Source of the DNA: Candidatus Solincola daggyaiensis
GTDB taxonomy: Bacteria; Actinomycetota; Geothermincolia; Geothermincolales; RBG-13-55-18
Reading direction: 5' to 3'
DNA length: 35,657 nucleotides
Assembly: GCA_015711825.1 (NCBI GenBank)
Contig: JACVJD010000022.1
Location: forward strand, 1 to 35,657
Positions within the stretch are counted from its first letter, which is position 1, and every line of letters starts with the position of its first letter. Position numbers and translations under genes: made by a program. Under the pieces are notes generated by a model that saw nothing but the letters and a program-made list of their open reading frames with translations, had not been told where the DNA came from and did not search any database. Of this stretch, positions 18,147 to 26,979 are shown in pieces.

Positions 18147-19100
18147 CTAGACCACGGGGACCGGCACGCGTGCCATAAGGCGCAGGATAGCCTCGCGTGC
18201 CCCCTCGGGACCGAGGGAGCGTGACGCGGGGATCACGCGGTGAGCGAGCACCGGCACCGCCAACGCCTTGACGTCATCCGGGACCACGAAGTCCCTGCCT
18301 CGAAGCAGGGCACGGGCCTGGGCCGCCCTTACCAGAAAGACCGAGCCGCGAGGGCTGGCGCCGAGCGCCAGGCCGTCGTCTTGGCGCGTGGCGCGCACCA
18401 AGCTGACGGCATATGACAACACGTCTGGGTCAACCCGCACGGAGCGCACGGCGCGCTGCAGGCCGGCGAGCTCGTCCGCGCGCAGCACCGGGCGCAAGGC
18501 GGAAACAGGGTGTTCCTCCAGCTGGCCTCCCACCACCAGGCGTTCCGTTTCCTCCGAGGGGTAATCGAGGGTCACGCTCATGCAGAAGCGGTCCAGCTGT
18601 CCCTCGGGGAGGGGATAAGTGCCATGGTATTCCACCGGGTTCTGGGTGGCGATGACGAAAAAGGGGCGAGGCAAGGGGTAGGTCACCCCGTCCACCGTCA
18701 CTTGGCCCTCATCCATGGCCTCGAGAAGGCTGGACTGCGTGCGCGGGGTGGCGCGGTTTATCTCGTCGGCAAGCACCACGTTGGCGAAGACGGGACCGGG
18801 GCGGAACTCGAACTCCGCCGTCTTCTGGTTGAACACCGCCGTCCCCGTGATGTCGGATGGAAGGAGGTCGGGGGTGAACTGGATGCGCCGGTAAGCGCCG
18901 GAAACGGAGAGCGCCAGGGAGCGGGCGAGCATGGTTTTCCCCACCCCGGGGACGTCCTCGATGAGAAGGTGGCCGCCGCTCAGCAGGGCGACTACCGCCA
19001 GGTCCACCTGTGTGTCCTTTCCCAGGATCACCCGACGGATGTTTTCCGCCAGCGCGGCGGCGCGTGCGCTCAAGGCCTCCACCTCTTCGCTGTGTTGCAT
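18147..19100 (-). CDS. MoxR-family AAA+ ATPase
   Basis: A 317-residue AAA+ ATPase of the MoxR (RavA-like) group. Walker A is in [16 protein letters not shown], Walker B/sensor in [22 protein letters not shown], the arginine-finger region in [10 protein letters not shown], and the C-terminal lid region in [20 protein letters not shown]. MoxR proteins act as chaperone-like remodelers for partner VWA/DUF58 proteins. I chose ATG 19100 because GGGAGG lies four bases upstream; an in-frame ATG at 19124 is less well placed. It is first in the operon with DUF58 and TgpA. Confidence 0.93.
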   Translation of the reverse strand: MQHSEEVEALSARAAALAENIRRVILGKDTQVDLAVVALLSGGHLLIEDVPGVGKTMLARSLALSVSGAYRRIQFTPDLLPSDITGTAVFNQKTAEFEFRPGPVFANVVLADEINRATPRTQSSLLEAMDEGQVTVDGVTYPLPRPFFVIATQNPVEYHGTYPLPEGQLDRFCMSVTLDYPSEETERLVVGGQLEEHPVSALRPVLRADELAGLQRAVRSVRVDPDVLSYAVSLVRATRQDDGLALGASPRGSVFLVRAAQARALLRGRDFVVPDDVKALAVPVLAHRVIPASRSLGPEGAREAILRLMARVPVPVV

Positions 19101-19137
19101 TCGTCCTCCCGCTCCGGCATGCAAGGGGCTACAACTC

Positions 19138-19168
19138 TATATATCGAGCATATGGCCACGCTTGTTAA
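19138..19168 (-). promoter_or_regulatory. Possible promoter of the MoxR operon
   Basis: On the minus strand TTAACA (complement of 19163-19168) resembles the -35 hexamer and TATATA (complement of 19138-19143 region) the -10, with a spacer of about 19 bases. The spacer is long and the match partial. TGTTAACA at 19163-19170 is itself an eight-base palindrome. Confidence 0.3.
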
Positions 19169-19674
19169 CAGGCAACGACGCCCGTCATACCTCGAAGGAG
19201 GCCGATGCGTGACCAAATGGGGTAAAATGCGGGCAGAACGGGGGAGCAATAACACGGGAAGGTGAGCCGGGACCGGGAACCATAAGGTCGGCGACGCCCG
19301 GGGGCTTTGCGGCGCGGCGTTGGCCGCGTCTTCGCGGTGATTTGCATGGAAAACACCGCGGAGGCGCCATCGGCCTACGAGCCGACGCCGGGCGGGCAGG
19401 GCGATGAGGCCTGCCGGGACCCGAGGCCTCGTCAGGCCCAAGGGACCTGAGGCTGAAGACGGGGGCGCAGTGGGAAGAAAGAGACTCGAGCCACTGAGAC
19501 CTCGCTGCCTACGAGCCGACGCCGGGCGGGCAGGGCGATGAGGGCCACTGGGGCCCAAGAATCCGTCAGGCCCAGGTGATGCGAAGGGTTGCGGCATGGC
19601 CGGCCCGACTCCAAGGGGCATAGCTGTCCCCGCAAGGGGGAGCTGGGCGAAGGCAAACGGAGGGAGATGCAGGA
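19169..19674. other. Gene-free stretch with a duplicated segment
   Basis: No credible gene. It holds two copies of a 37-base repeat (see separate entry) and a possible -10 (TAAAAT at 19223-19228) facing the PP-loop-like gene. The open frames on the minus strand repeat the same short peptide because of the DNA repeat. Confidence 0.5.
19373..19543 (+). repeat. Direct repeat, 37 identical bases, two copies 134 bases apart
   Basis: The segment starting GCCTACGAGCCGACGCCGGG occurs at 19373-19409 and again at 19507-19543 without mismatch. Weaker similarity continues to a shared CGTCAGGCCCA about 25 bases after each copy, so the ancestral unit was about 70 bases. In the first copy a GAGGCCT/AGGCCTC inverted repeat follows. 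No coding gene uses it. Confidence 0.85.
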
Positions 19675-20475
19675 TTGGACGGCGAGTTCCCCGCTCGCTT
19701 TTTCCAAAGGGAAGCGCTGCTCGCTTCGCTTCACGGGCTGGGCCTTGGACCCGAGGACGCGTTGGTGGAGCTGGCCGGCAGGGACAGCGTGGCGGCCGCG
19801 GTCGCGGTGGCGCGCGAGGGGCGCCTACGCCGAGCGCTCCCGGTGATCGCCTTTACCGGTACGGAGTTCGGCGAAATAGCCACGCTGGAACGGGCGGAGG
19901 GGCGCCTGCGCGAAGCGCTTATCCCCCTGGGGGTGGAGGTCTTGGAGGCGGCGATCGTCGGCTCGCCCCCGTGGTGGAGGGCTACGGTGGGGCGGCCCAA
20001 TGCCGTGCTGTCACGGCGTTACGGCCCTTGGCACATATGCGTGGGCTGTCATATGTACCTGCATGCCTGCCGCGCTCCCCTTGCCTGGGATTCGGGGGCG
20101 ACGCGCTTGGTGGCCGGGGAGAGATTGAGGCATGGGGGTAAGGTAAAAGTCAACCAGACCCCGGAGGCGGTGACGGCTTACCACCGCGCCATGAAGGCGT
20201 TCGGCGTGGAACTGGAGATGCCCCTGCTGTGCGTTGACGACGAAGAGGCCATCCTGTCGCTGGCGGGAAGCTGGCGCGAGGGCGAGGAACAACCGGAGTG
20301 CGTGCTGGCCGGGAACTACCGCCTCATGGACGGCAGAGCGGAGTATGATGCGGAAGCGCTTCACGCCTACCTGAAGGAATACCTCCTCCCGGTCACCCTG
20401 CGCATCCTGGGGGACCTGAAGGGGGGAGGAGCTGTGGACTATGAAGCAGCGGCGAGAGATGCATTGCGGGAGTGA
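19675..20475 (+). CDS. Predicted PP-loop superfamily ATP-utilising protein
   Basis: A 266-residue protein with a probable PP-loop near the N-terminus: LVELAGRDSVAAAVA (about 29-43), where AGRDS takes the place of the SGGxDS motif used by ATP pyrophosphatases (tRNA thiolases, QueC, asparagine synthetase-like enzymes). Strand-helix repeats follow (LPVIAFTGTEFGE), then a CxxC motif in HICVGCHMYLHA (about 122-133) that could bind metal or take part in sulfur transfer, and a NQTPEAVTAYHRAM segment. The start is TTG 19675, eight bases after GGAGGGAG. I do not recognise the substrate. It is not clearly in an operon; the next gene is 218 bases downstream. Confidence 0.6.
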   Translation: MDGEFPARFFQREALLASLHGLGLGPEDALVELAGRDSVAAAVAVAREGRLRRALPVIAFTGTEFGEIATLERAEGRLREALIPLGVEVLEAAIVGSPPWWRATVGRPNAVLSRRYGPWHICVGCHMYLHACRAPLAWDSGATRLVAGERLRHGGKVKVNQTPEAVTAYHRAMKAFGVELEMPLLCVDDEEAILSLAGSWREGEEQPECVLAGNYRLMDGRAEYDAEALHAYLKEYLLPVTLRILGDLKGGGAVDYEAAARDALRE

Positions 20476-20586
20476 CCGCCTGCGGACGGGTGGCGATGAA
20501 GAAAAGCTGGGTTAGGTGAGCATGCCGTCGATCCCGCAAGGCATGAAAAGAGATCCGGCGCGGCAAATTGCTCGCGCAATTACATA

Positions 20587-20690
20587 ACGCGGAAAAGGAC
20601 GGGAAAGAGGGTGGAAACATATAACAGCCGCCATAAAGCGAGGATGATACGGGGCTCGACACGCGGGAAAAGGATGGGAAAGCGGGTGAG
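20587..20690 (+). repeat. Duplicated leader segment before the phosphoglycerate mutase gene
   Basis: The sequence beginning ACGCGGAAAAGGACGGGAAA at 20587 recurs, with a single-base insertion and a few changes, at 20661-20690 (ACGCGGGAAAAGGATGGGAA), directly before the start codon at 20694. The copies are about 28 bases long and offset by about 74. The downstream copy contains the ribosome-site region. Confidence 0.7.
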
Positions 20691-20693
20691 GCC

Positions 20694-21914
20694 ATGAGGG
20701 CGCTGTTCCTGGTCCTGGACGGGCTGGCGGACGTCTCCCACCCGGAGCTGGGCTGGCGTACCCCGCTGCAGTCAGCGCGAACCCCCTGCCTAGACCGCCT
20801 AGCCGGGGAGGGCTGTTGCGCCATCATGTATCCCATACGGCCGGGCATATGCCCCTCCAGCGAGGTCGCGCACTGGACCATGTTCGGGTATTCCCCCGCG
20901 GAGTACCCGGGGCGCACATATTTCCACGCCCTTGCGGCGGGAATCCCGCTCGAGCGAGGAGATGCCCTGTACATGTTCAACCTGGTGCGGTTGGAGAATC
21001 GCAGCGGCGGCACCTATGTCCTTGACGGAGACGAGACTTCCCTCCGCAAGGTATGCGGCGCCTTGGCCGAGGAGGTCGTGGGCGCCGCGCCGGAGGGGGT
21101 CGAGGTGTTCTATATGGGAGGCATAGAGTTCATAGCGGTGGTAAAAGGAGGATCTCCCCACGTCACCTCCACCGATCCCTTCATCCACAGCTTTGCTGTG
21201 GGGGAGATGCGGGCGGCATGCGGCTGGGAGGAGGATGGCCGGACGGCGAGCACGCTGGCTCTGTTGAGGCATTTCGTGGAAGAGGCGACGGCGCGTATAG
21301 GTCTGCAGGAGGAGAAGGGTGGCGAGAGACTCGGCCTCATCGAGAAATGGCCTTCACTCGCGGGAGAAGTGGAGGCCTTCCGGTCGCGCCACGGCATGAA
21401 AGCGGCGGGGGTGGTATCTACCCCCTGCTTCATGGGCATGTGCGAGGCTCTAGGCATGCGTGTTGTGAGGACCGGCGATGCGGAGGCGGGGGCCGACCTG
21501 GAGGCGAAGTTGGCGGTTGCGGGGGAGCTGCTGAGCGGGGGCTGGGAATTCGTGTTTGTGCACACCAAGCACGCCGACGAGGCGGCGCACCGCGGCGATC
21601 CCACCGCCAAGGCGGAGGTGATCGAGGCCATGGACCGGGCGCTGGCAGGGGCCGGTCGTCTCTGGGACGACCCCGAGTTGATCGCGGTGGTCACCGCCGA
21701 CCACTCCACTCCCACTACCCGGGACGGCAGGGTTATACACGGAGGCGACCCCGTGCCGGCCCTCTTTCACGGGGCCACGGTTAGGAGGGACGCCCTGGAG
21801 CGCTTCGACGAGGTGGCTGCTGCAGGGGGCGGCATGGGGCAGCTGAAGGGAGAGGACGTCATGCCGTTGATCCTCTACCTCGCCCGCAAGGCGCCCTTTT
21901 TCACCTCTTGGTGA
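20694..21914 (+). CDS. apgM: Archaeal-type 2,3-bisphosphoglycerate-independent phosphoglycerate mutase
   Basis: A 406-residue member of the alkaline-phosphatase superfamily, most like ApgM (3-phosphoglycerate to 2-phosphoglycerate in glycolysis). Visible metal/active-site motifs are LVLDGLAD near the N-terminus, PSSEVAHWTMFGYSP (about 55-70, nucleophile Ser in the usual place), TSTDPF, FVHTKHADEAAHRGD (about 283-297), VTADHSTPT and HGGDPVP. The match to the N-terminal signature is a little relaxed, so a related enzyme such as a cofactor-independent phosphonopyruvate decarboxylase-like protein is possible. ATG 20694 follows a GTGAGG-type ribosome site. A terminator lies about 75 bases after the stop. 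Confidence 0.88.
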   Translation: MRALFLVLDGLADVSHPELGWRTPLQSARTPCLDRLAGEGCCAIMYPIRPGICPSSEVAHWTMFGYSPAEYPGRTYFHALAAGIPLERGDALYMFNLVRLENRSGGTYVLDGDETSLRKVCGALAEEVVGAAPEGVEVFYMGGIEFIAVVKGGSPHVTSTDPFIHSFAVGEMRAACGWEEDGRTASTLALLRHFVEEATARIGLQEEKGGERLGLIEKWPSLAGEVEAFRSRHGMKAAGVVSTPCFMGMCEALGMRVVRTGDAEAGADLEAKLAVAGELLSGGWEFVFVHTKHADEAAHRGDPTAKAEVIEAMDRALAGAGRLWDDPELIAVVTADHSTPTTRDGRVIHGGDPVPALFHGATVRRDALERFDEVAAAGGGMGQLKGEDVMPLILYLARKAPFFTSW

Positions 21915-22443
21915 GGCCATGGGTTAGCGAAGGTCGGCGAGCTGGGCGTGACGCCGGCAGCACGCCGCGACACCTTTCCCAAAAAAGAAGGCACCACGCG
22001 GGTGCCGTTCCTTTTCTCCCGGGCCCCGCCGGCCTGCGTCCCGGGATGATCCGGCCAGTCCCCAACTGCGACCCGATGCGTTACCCCTATAGTTATCTAC
22101 CCTGAGATACGAGGGGTTAAACCCCATGAAGACACCGGGCCACCCCCTTCACGCCTGTTCGAGGAAGGGAGGAGGGCGAGGGAGAATAAGGATAAGGCGA
22201 CGGAGATCAAGAGCGAGGCGAACGGCTCGAAGGGGACGCTTTCCCGCGCCCGCGCGGGTGGGCATGGCGGAAAGGAAGGCCACGCGCGACCAGGGCCGGC
22301 CCGACCGCCCATGCCGAGGCATTGGGGAAGGTCAGGAAAGATGCGCGAACGGGCAAAATGGTGCCGGATACCGGGGGGTGGTCCTGCGGGAAGGCGGGGA
22401 ATAATAGCCCCGGCCCAAGGCCACCGGGGAAGGGGAGGATAGG
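21915..22443. other. Gene-free stretch with a terminator and a tandem duplication
   Basis: No gene is supported. It holds the terminator at 21990-22016, a small GGGGTT-AAACCCC inverted repeat near 22112-22124, and the first copy of the duplicated hydrolase leader. A minus-strand open frame of 179 codons here is proline- and arginine-rich and is a shadow of GC-rich DNA. Confidence 0.5.
21990..22016 (+). terminator. Rho-independent terminator after apgM
   Basis: GGCACC (21990-21995) pairs with GGTGCC (22001-22006) around ACGCG, followed by GTTCCTTTTC. The preceding AAAAAAGAA can extend the stem against the T-rich tail, so it may work in both directions. Confidence 0.7.
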
Positions 22444-22497
22444 ATGCGCGAACGGGCAATGGTGCTGGATGTCGGAGGAGTGCTCCTGCGGGGAGAG
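22313..22497 (+). repeat. Tandem imperfect duplication of the hydrolase leader and gene start
   Basis: Bases 22313-22395 and about 22413-22497 are diverged copies offset by about 100-103. Both contain GGGGAAGG, then a ribosome-site-like AGGA, then ATGCGCGAACGGGCA (22341 and 22444), then similar sequence to TCCTGCGGG. The upstream copy has a two-base insertion that shifts the frame and soon meets stops, so it is a dead duplicate of the first 18 or so codons. Confidence 0.8.
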
Positions 22498-23217
22498 GTG
22501 ATATTGCCTCGGTCGGGTGAGAGGTGGCCCCTGGTGGTGCTCTGCCACGGAATTCCCAGCGGGGAATCGGTGCCCGGCGACCCCGGCTATCCCGCCCTGG
22601 CGGAGCGCTTCGCGGCGGCGGGTTGCGCGGCGGCATATTTCAACTTCAGGGGAACGGGTCTCTCGGAAGGAGATTTCTCGCTGGGGGGATGGGTTTCAGA
22701 CCTGGGGGCCCTGCTCGACGAGGTTGAGGCGGCGAGGGGGGCTTTCCGGGGCTGCGACCCCGGGCGCGTGGCCCTTCTCGGCTTCAGCGGCGGGGGCGCG
22801 GTGAGCATAATATGTGCGGCGCGCCGCGGAGCGCTTTGCGGGGTGGCAGCCGTCTCCTCTCCCGCCGACTTCTCGCGCCTTCTGCCGCGCGAGGGCATGG
22901 CGGCCTTCATCGCGCGCGCGCGGGAGATCGGCATTATCCGCGACCCCGCCTTCCCGGCCAGCGAGGAGGGATACTACCGGGAGATGCTCGCGCACAGCCC
23001 CGTCGCGGTGGTGGCCGAGGTGTCTCCCATCCCCCTGCTCATCGTGCACGGGGACGCCGACGACATGGTGCCGGTGGAGGAGGCCTACCGCCTGTACGAG
23101 GCCGCGCAGGAGCCGAAGGAGCTGTTCATCGTGAAGGGCGGCGGCCACAAATTGAGGCTGAACGAGGCGGCTATGGACAGGGCGGTTTCCTGGGTGCTGG
23201 AACGCCTGCGAGGCTGA
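22444..23217 (+). CDS. Alpha/beta hydrolase
   Basis: A 257-residue alpha/beta-hydrolase-fold protein. The oxyanion-region HG is in VVLCHGIPSG (about 31-40), the nucleophile elbow is LLGFSGGGAVS (Ser about 117), the acid is likely Asp in LIVHGDADDMVP (about 200-211) and the catalytic His is in VKGGGHKL (about 232). The sequence resembles small esterase/peptidase-like proteins such as DUF1749/FrsA-type or acyl hydrolases; the substrate is unknown. No signal peptide, so cytoplasmic. ATG 22444 has GGAGG four bases upstream. A degraded copy of its start lies upstream. It converges with argS. Confidence 0.88.
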   Translation: MRERAMVLDVGGVLLRGEVILPRSGERWPLVVLCHGIPSGESVPGDPGYPALAERFAAAGCAAAYFNFRGTGLSEGDFSLGGWVSDLGALLDEVEAARGAFRGCDPGRVALLGFSGGGAVSIICAARRGALCGVAAVSSPADFSRLLPREGMAAFIARAREIGIIRDPAFPASEEGYYREMLAHSPVAVVAEVSPIPLLIVHGDADDMVPVEEAYRLYEAAQEPKELFIVKGGGHKLRLNEAAMDRAVSWVLERLRG

Positions 23218-23351
23218 TGCCCGGCACGCACGCGGCTTCCCCGCGAGCCGGGGGGGCGCCGGTAGCCGGCTTCAAGGGTTGGGATCGGAGCGCCGTGGCA
23301 TACCCGCAAAACCGGGGGTGCCGCACGCGAGGACGGGAGCCGGGACTTGAC

Positions 23352-23377
23352 GGAGGGCGGCGATTCCCGCCGCTCCC
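23352..23377 (-). terminator. Possible terminator hairpin after argS
   Basis: On the minus strand GGGAGCGGCG-GGAAT-CGCCGCCCTCC forms a strong GC stem just after the argS stop. No T run follows, so intrinsic termination would be weak. Confidence 0.35.
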
Positions 23378-23381
23378 ATGC

Positions 23382-25073
23382 CTACATGCGCTCGGGCGCC
23401 GATACCCCCAGAAGCGAAAGCCCGTTGCGCAGCACTTGCAACACGCAGCGGCAAAGGAAAAGGCGGGCGGAGGTGAGCGCGGCGTCGTCGCTGATCACGC
23501 GGTGGCGGTTATAGAAAACGTGAAAGGCGGCCGCCAGCTCCTCCAGGTAGCGGGTAAGGCGGTGGGGGGCACGCCCCAGGGCCGCGTCACGGACCAGCTC
23601 CTCGAACTCGAACAGCTTTATGGCCAGGTCCCACTCCTCCTCCGCTTCCAGCAGGCGCAGCGTGTCCAGGCCCGGGATCTCCTGCGAGAGCTCGACTCCG
23701 CGCCCCTCGCCGTAGCGCAGTATGCTGCAGATGCGCGCGTGAGCGTACTGCACGTAATAGACCGGGTTCTCCAAGCTCTGCTCCACCGCGAGCTGGATGT
23801 CGAAGTCCAGGGCGGTGTCCTGGCTGCGGGTGAGAAAAAGGTAGCGCGCGGCATCCCTCCCAACCTCTTCCAGCAACTCGTCGAAAGTGACCATTTCCCC
23901 CGTGCGCTTGGACATGCGCACCGGCTCGCCGCCGCGCTTGAGGTTCACCAGTTGGCCGAGTATGACCTCCAGGCGGTCCGCGTGCCCGTTGGCCTCCATG
24001 GCCGCCTGCATGCGGCGCACATAGCCGTGGTGATCGGCTCCCCAGATATTGATGAGGCGGTCGTAGCCGCGCTCCATCTTGTTGAGGTGATAGGCGATGT
24101 CGGCGGCGAAATAGGTGGGGGCGCCGTTGCTGCGCACCAGCACGCGGTCCTTGTCGTCTCCGAAGCGCGAGGTGGCCATCCACACCGCGCCGTCCCGCTC
24201 GTAGGCGAGGCCCCGCGCCAGCAGCCCGGCCACCGCCTCGCGCACCGCGCCGCTGCCCTGCAGCTCACGCTCGCTGAACCAGATGTCGAAATGCACCCCG
24301 AAGGCGTCCATGCTCTTACGGATGTGCGAGAGCGCGATCCCGTAAGCTCGCTCGCCCAGCTCCGCGCGGCGCAACTGTGGGGGGGCGTCGGCGAGCCGAC
24401 CCTCGTCCTCTTCCATTATCTCCCTGGCAATATCCATCACATAGGAACCCTGGTAGCCGTCGGGGGGGAACTCGCAGGGGCGTCCTGCCAGCTCCAGGTA
24501 ACGCGCCTCCACCGAAGCGGCGAAGATCTCCATCTGGGTGCCGAAGTCGTTGAGGTAGAATTCGCGGTCCACCTCGAAGCCCACCGCCTCCAGAAGGTTG
24601 CACAGGGCGTCGCCCAGCGCCGCCCAGCGCCCGTGCCCCACGTGCAGGGGCCCCACGGGGTTTGCGGAGACGAACTCCACGTTTATGCGCATGCCCGCCC
24701 CAAGATCCCAGCGTCCGTAGGCGTCCCCCTCCCTTGCGACCCGCACCAGCTCGGAGAGCACGCGGTCTCGCTCCAGCGCGAGGTTGATGAAGCCTGGCCC
24801 CGCCACCTCCACCGCGCGCAACACCGAGCCGGCGGGGGGGCAGGCGCTCTTCTCGATAAGCCGAGCCAGGACCTCGGCCACCTCCCGCGGTTTGCGCCCC
24901 GAGGCGCCGGCCAGCACCATGGCCGCGTTGGTGGCCCAGTCGCCGTGGGCTTTGTGGCGTGGCCGCTCGAGGACGAAATCCGGCACCTCCGAAGCGGCTA
25001 TCTCGCCCCGCGACACCGCTTCCCTTATGGCCTCGTCTATGAGTCCTCGCAGCTCCCTGGCGATCAAGGTCAT
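23382..25073 (-). CDS. argS: Arginyl-tRNA synthetase
   Basis: ArgS charges tRNA-Arg with arginine. The 563-residue class I synthetase has the HIGH-type motif HVGH at about 144-147 within SANPVGPLHVGHGR, and a KMSKS-like RMSKRTG at about 380. An N-terminal Add-1 domain precedes, and the C-terminal DALR anticodon-binding domain ends with LSLLGVSAPERM. Length is normal. GGGAGG directly abuts ATG 25073, which is too close for usual spacing; the TTG two codons later would be better spaced. It follows htrA on the same strand with a 53-base gap, so the two may be cotranscribed. Confidence 0.96.
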   Translation of the reverse strand: MTLIARELRGLIDEAIREAVSRGEIAASEVPDFVLERPRHKAHGDWATNAAMVLAGASGRKPREVAEVLARLIEKSACPPAGSVLRAVEVAGPGFINLALERDRVLSELVRVAREGDAYGRWDLGAGMRINVEFVSANPVGPLHVGHGRWAALGDALCNLLEAVGFEVDREFYLNDFGTQMEIFAASVEARYLELAGRPCEFPPDGYQGSYVMDIAREIMEEDEGRLADAPPQLRRAELGERAYGIALSHIRKSMDAFGVHFDIWFSERELQGSGAVREAVAGLLARGLAYERDGAVWMATSRFGDDKDRVLVRSNGAPTYFAADIAYHLNKMERGYDRLINIWGADHHGYVRRMQAAMEANGHADRLEVILGQLVNLKRGGEPVRMSKRTGEMVTFDELLEEVGRDAARYLFLTRSQDTALDFDIQLAVEQSLENPVYYVQYAHARICSILRYGEGRGVELSQEIPGLDTLRLLEAEEEWDLAIKLFEFEELVRDAALGRAPHRLTRYLEELAAAFHVFYNRHRVISDDAALTSARLFLCRCVLQVLRNGLSLLGVSAPERM

Positions 25074-25126
25074 CCTCCCGTTTCGTGAGCGCGCCCGCAG
25101 GATGATCGGAAACGGCGCCTCGCGCG

Positions 25127-26296
25127 CTAGAACGCCCGCGCGGGTTTTTCCTCCAGCACCGCCGTGGTCTCCCGTTTCTCCTTGCCGCGGTAGTAGGTGA
25201 CGGTGACGCTGTCGCCCACTTTGCGCTTGCGTATCTCCAGCATGACCTGGTCCATGGAGTCCACCGGGTTGCCGTCGATGGCCACGATGATGTCCCCCGC
25301 CTGCAAGCCCGCCTTCTCCGCCGGGGTGCCGGAGATCACCTTGCGCACCAGGGCTCCTTTTTCGACCGGGAGGTCGTAGCTCTTGGCGGTCTCGGGATCC
25401 AGGGTACTGCCGTTGAACCCCAGCCAGGGGTGCACGGCGCTTCCCTTCTCGATCAGCTGCTCGATCACCGGCTTGGCGTTGTCGATGGCGATGGCGAAGC
25501 CGAGGCCGTCATATCCTCCGCTCTGGGAATAGATGGCGGTGTTGATCCCTATGACCTCCCCCACGCTATTACATAGGGGTCCGCCGGAGTTGCCGGGGTT
25601 GATGGCGGCGTCAGTCTGGATGACGTCGAGGAGCGGCGCCGCGTCGGGGACGTAGATGTTGCGGTTAAGGGCGCTGATGATGCCGCTGGTCACGCTGCCC
25701 TCGAAGCCCTCGGGGCTGCCCACCGCCACCGCCAGCTCCCCGGGCACCAGGTCTGAGGAAGTGCCCAGGGTGACTGGAGGCAGGTCGGACTCGTCTATCT
25801 TGATCACCGCCAGGTCCGTCTCGGGGTCGGTCCCCACCACCTTGGCGTCGTGAACGGATCCGTCGCGCAGGGAGGCCTTGATGGAGGAGGCGTTCTCCAC
25901 CACGTGATTGTTGGTTATGATGTAGCCGTCGGGTCGGTAGATGAAGCCTGATCCGATGCCCTTGCCCAGGATGCCGTACTGCACCTCGATGTTCACCACC
26001 GAGGGCAGGACCTTGGCGGCCACCTCCACCACCGCCTCTTGGCCGGCTTTTACCACGCGCTCCTCCACCGTCCTGACTTCCTGCACGCGCTCCGCGCCCT
26101 TGTTGCTCAGGACGTCCACGGGGTTGGCGCCGAACAGGAGCGGCAGCAAGAACATGGCCGCCACCGCGGCGACGATGCCTGCCGCCGCCGCCAGCGCCAC
26201 CATGCCCCAGCCGCCGCGAGCGCCTCGGGGAGGGGGGACAAACGGCGGCTGGGGAGGGATCTGCAGCTTGGGTGGGAGTGCGTGCTCCTCGGTCAT
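25127..26296 (-). CDS. HtrA/DegP-like membrane-anchored serine protease with PDZ domain
   Basis: A protein of 389 residues. A proline-rich cytoplasmic N-terminus is followed by one transmembrane helix (about 29-55, GWGMVALAAAAGIVAAVAAM), then a trypsin-like domain with His131 (NNHVVEN), Asp161 (ETDLAVIKID) and Ser237 (INPGNSGGPL), and a C-terminal PDZ domain (GALVRKVISGTPAEKAGLQAGDI). This is the HtrA arrangement of envelope protein quality control, with the protease domain outside the membrane. I start at ATG 26296, which the AGAGGTGAT ribosome site serves well; ATG 26302 is an alternative, and the longer frame from 26467 has no support. Confidence 0.93.
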   Translation of the reverse strand: MTEEHALPPKLQIPPQPPFVPPPRGARGGWGMVALAAAAGIVAAVAAMFLLPLLFGANPVDVLSNKGAERVQEVRTVEERVVKAGQEAVVEVAAKVLPSVVNIEVQYGILGKGIGSGFIYRPDGYIITNNHVVENASSIKASLRDGSVHDAKVVGTDPETDLAVIKIDESDLPPVTLGTSSDLVPGELAVAVGSPEGFEGSVTSGIISALNRNIYVPDAAPLLDVIQTDAAINPGNSGGPLCNSVGEVIGINTAIYSQSGGYDGLGFAIAIDNAKPVIEQLIEKGSAVHPWLGFNGSTLDPETAKSYDLPVEKGALVRKVISGTPAEKAGLQAGDIIVAIDGNPVDSMDQVMLEIRKRKVGDSVTVTYYRGKEKRETTAVLEEKPARAF

Positions 26297-26979
26297 ATCC
26301 ATCACCTCTGCTCTAGTCTGAAAAGCGGCATTACCGTCGCCCGGGGTGTCGTCGCTGCGGAACGACGTGCGCAAGCGGCCTAAACCAGTGTGGCGGAACG
26401 CGGAGCGCCCCGTCAACTCCCGGGCCACGCCGGGACGGACGCGCCGAAATGGAACGGCGAGCGACAAGCGCGGCTATAGGTGTCGGGCTCGCCTTGCCTG
26501 GCCGCGCCGGCCATACCCGTCCGCCGCCGTGGGGCCGTTCCGCCCCGGACATATCATAGCTTGATTAGACGCCGTTGACCGCCGCGCCAGTTCCTGGCCT
26601 TGAAGCCGCGGGACGGGGGGAGAGCGACGCGCGACCTGCGCCGCCACTGAGCGCGTCCCGCACCGGCCATCGGATGCGGCCTCCCGCCGGGGCGCCCTGG
26701 GCGCCGGCGATATCTTCAAACAGGTCTGCTGTCCCGGGATTGCGGGCGGAAGGACGAAGGCCATGGGATGGCATGGGATGGCGATCGGCAAAGAGCCGGT
26801 GGCGCAAAGGATAGGCCACGAGATGGAGCGTTCGTTGCGGCCGCAACACCCAAATATCGCCCCGAAGGACTTAAAATAGGATGGCACCGCGCTTACCCGG
26901 GTGGTCACGTGCCCGCTCCGTATGGCGGCAAGGGAAAGAGTTGCGGGCGGAGAAGTTTTCAAGCGTGGAGGTGATGTCC
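26297..26979. other. Divergent intergenic region between htrA and the membrane protein
   Basis: No gene is supported in these 683 bases. A minus-strand TATGAT near 26553-26558 could be a -10 for htrA, and TAAAAT at 26872-26877 a -10 for the plus-strand gene, both without good -35 boxes. A ten-base tandem repeat ATGGGATGGC occurs twice at 26763-26782. Confidence 0.45.

Noticed and set aside
19070-19621. A minus-strand 183-codon frame with repeated LIALPARRRLVG peptides
   Set aside because: The peptide repeat simply reflects the 37-base DNA repeat; the frame overlaps the MoxR start and lacks a ribosome site.
22812-25088. A 758-codon plus-strand frame antisense to argS
   Set aside because: argS motifs are intact on the minus strand, and the plus-strand translation is low-complexity and lacks known domains.
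25074-25126. A T-box leader for argS
   Set aside because: The spacer is only 53 bases, with no room for a T-box fold or its conserved core.
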